Part shown: positions 63,105 through 64,000 of the stretch, piece after piece
Numbering within the stretch: the stretch's first letter is position 1
Layout of the letters: every line of letters begins with the position of its first letter
NCBI GenBank assembly: GCA_029168955.1
Contig: JAPDOI010000144.1
Location: forward strand, 1,369,501-1,433,500
Reading direction: 5' to 3'
DNA from: Aplectana chamaeleonis
Taxonomy: Eukaryota > Nematoda > Chromadorea > Rhabditida > Cosmocercidae
DNA length: 64,000 nt
The notes under the pieces: model-generated
The model's database searches: none
What the model was told of the DNA's origin: nothing
What the model saw: only the letters and a program-made list of their open reading frames with translations
Translations under genes and position numbers: made by a program

Positions 63105-63535
63105 CGATTCATTCGGGAATTTCGATTTTGGGTTTATTCGAATATTCGATTTATTCGGGAATTTAAAATTTGGATTTATTCGAATATTCGATTTATTCGA
63201 GGGTTGAAATTTTGGATTTATTCGAATATTCGATTTATTCGAGAATTGAATTTTTGGATTTATTCGAATATTCGATTTATTCGAAAATTTAAATTTTGGA
63301 TTTATTCGAATATTCGATTTATTCGGGAATTTCAATTTTGGATTTATTCGAATATTCGATTTACTCGGGAATTTCAATTTTGGATTTATTCGAATATTCG
63401 ATTTATTCGAGAATTTCAATTTTCGATTTATTCGAATATTCGATTTATTCGAGAATTTAAAATTTGGATTTATTCGAATATTCGATTTATTCGAAAATTT
63501 AAATTTCGGATTTATTCGAATATTCGGAAAAAAAG
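63105..63535. repeat. 42-bp AT-rich minisatellite, ~10 units
   Basis: Unit of the type TTATTCGAATATTCGATTTA then TTCGAGAATTTAAATTTTGGAT, 42 bp. The part TTCGAATATTCGA is palindromic and best conserved, while the AAATTTT part varies. Open frames on both strands with a 14-residue period are by-products. Confidence 0.9.
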
Positions 63536-63774
63536 TGCCTCACATTCGAATCAGACAAGACCTATTTCCCTTGAAACAGAAACCCTTCAAAGAATCTTTT
63601 CGCAAATTGAGCTATCCATTTTTGTGAGTAACATTTCCGCTGTTCGTTCTTGTGTGCAGGTCTCCCGTCGCGCGCTGTACACAATCACCAACGCATATTG
63701 ATTAGGGGCGGTGCTATCCGAAGTTGCCGCAACAGGCTGGACTGATACTCAGAAAATCAAAGCAAGTTACTTGT

Positions 63775-63920
63775 AATATAACTGTAACTTACTTGAATGT
63801 CTCAAGTAACTTACATTTATATTACATGTAACATACATTTATGTTACGTGCAACTTAAATTTATATTACATGTAAGTTACAATTATGTTACATGTAACTT
63901 ACATTTATATTTTCATTATG
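63775..63920. repeat. ~22-bp tandem repeat, GTAACTTACATTTATATTAC type
   Basis: About six or seven units of GTAACTTACATTTATATTAC(AT) with substitutions. The core TTACATGTAA is palindromic. Confidence 0.8.
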
Positions 63921-64000
63921 AAGGCCATAACGTGACGCAGACGACACGCGACGCAGAGAGCGTGTTCCAGACCACAAACTACTCGAAAAAATGCTGTGCA

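Noticed and set aside
63204..63701. 165-codon frame with a 14-residue repeat
   Set aside because: By-product of the AT-rich 42-bp minisatellite.

Overview
This is eukaryotic nuclear DNA, most likely from a parasitic strongylid (hookworm-like) nematode. The evidence is indirect: AT-rich intergenic DNA, short introns with (T)TTCAG-type acceptors, very dense small inverted-repeat transposons, and a reverse-transcriptase family that, from memory, resembles copies common in hookworm genomes. No bacterial, organellar or rRNA/tRNA signal was recognised.

The window is dominated by mobile elements, many nested. (1) 0.4-3.0 kb: a cluster of TTAA-flanked inverted-repeat elements, one carrying a TA-flanked MITE whose empty site is preserved in its neighbour. 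(2) 4.0-10.3 kb: two head-to-tail non-LTR retrotransposon copies (minus strand), each bounded on both sides by long (TA)n tracts. (3) 10.7-15.3 kb: a 4.6 kb element with ~500 bp inverted ends, holding two MITEs, a tandemly repeated unknown coding relic, a 1.08 kb TTA-flanked element and a structured RNA-like motif. (4) 16.2-19.3 kb: a 1.3 kb tandem duplication punctuated by one MITE family and carrying a 200 bp foldback element with 5-bp target duplications. (5) 19.9-30.3 kb: relict repeats, a second copy of the structured RNA-like motif, a broken Mutator-like transposase and inverted pairs of GC-rich repeats. (6) 35-39 kb: a five-exon gene for an unknown 130-residue protein with transposons in its introns. 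(7) 39-49 kb: several foldback MITEs and a compact two-exon gene for a secreted eight-cysteine defensin-like peptide. (8) 49-54 kb: a Tc1-like transposase relic split by MITEs, and nested inverted-repeat elements. (9) 54.3-55.1 kb and 63.1-63.5 kb: two unrelated minisatellites, both with a 42-bp period. (10) 55.8-61.6 kb: a 5.8 kb inverted-repeat element containing an RTE-type retrotransposon that is itself split by a mariner-bearing insertion and a TTAA element.

The most unusual signal is a two-hairpin RNA motif, present twice (14336-14484 and 24554-24698). It holds a complete hammerhead-ribozyme core, but with the three core strands in a non-standard order and with compensatory changes between the copies. 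The best-supported host gene is the defensin-like peptide gene at 43155-43491 (minus), for which a trans-splice acceptor, start, intron, stop and poly(A) signal can all be read.
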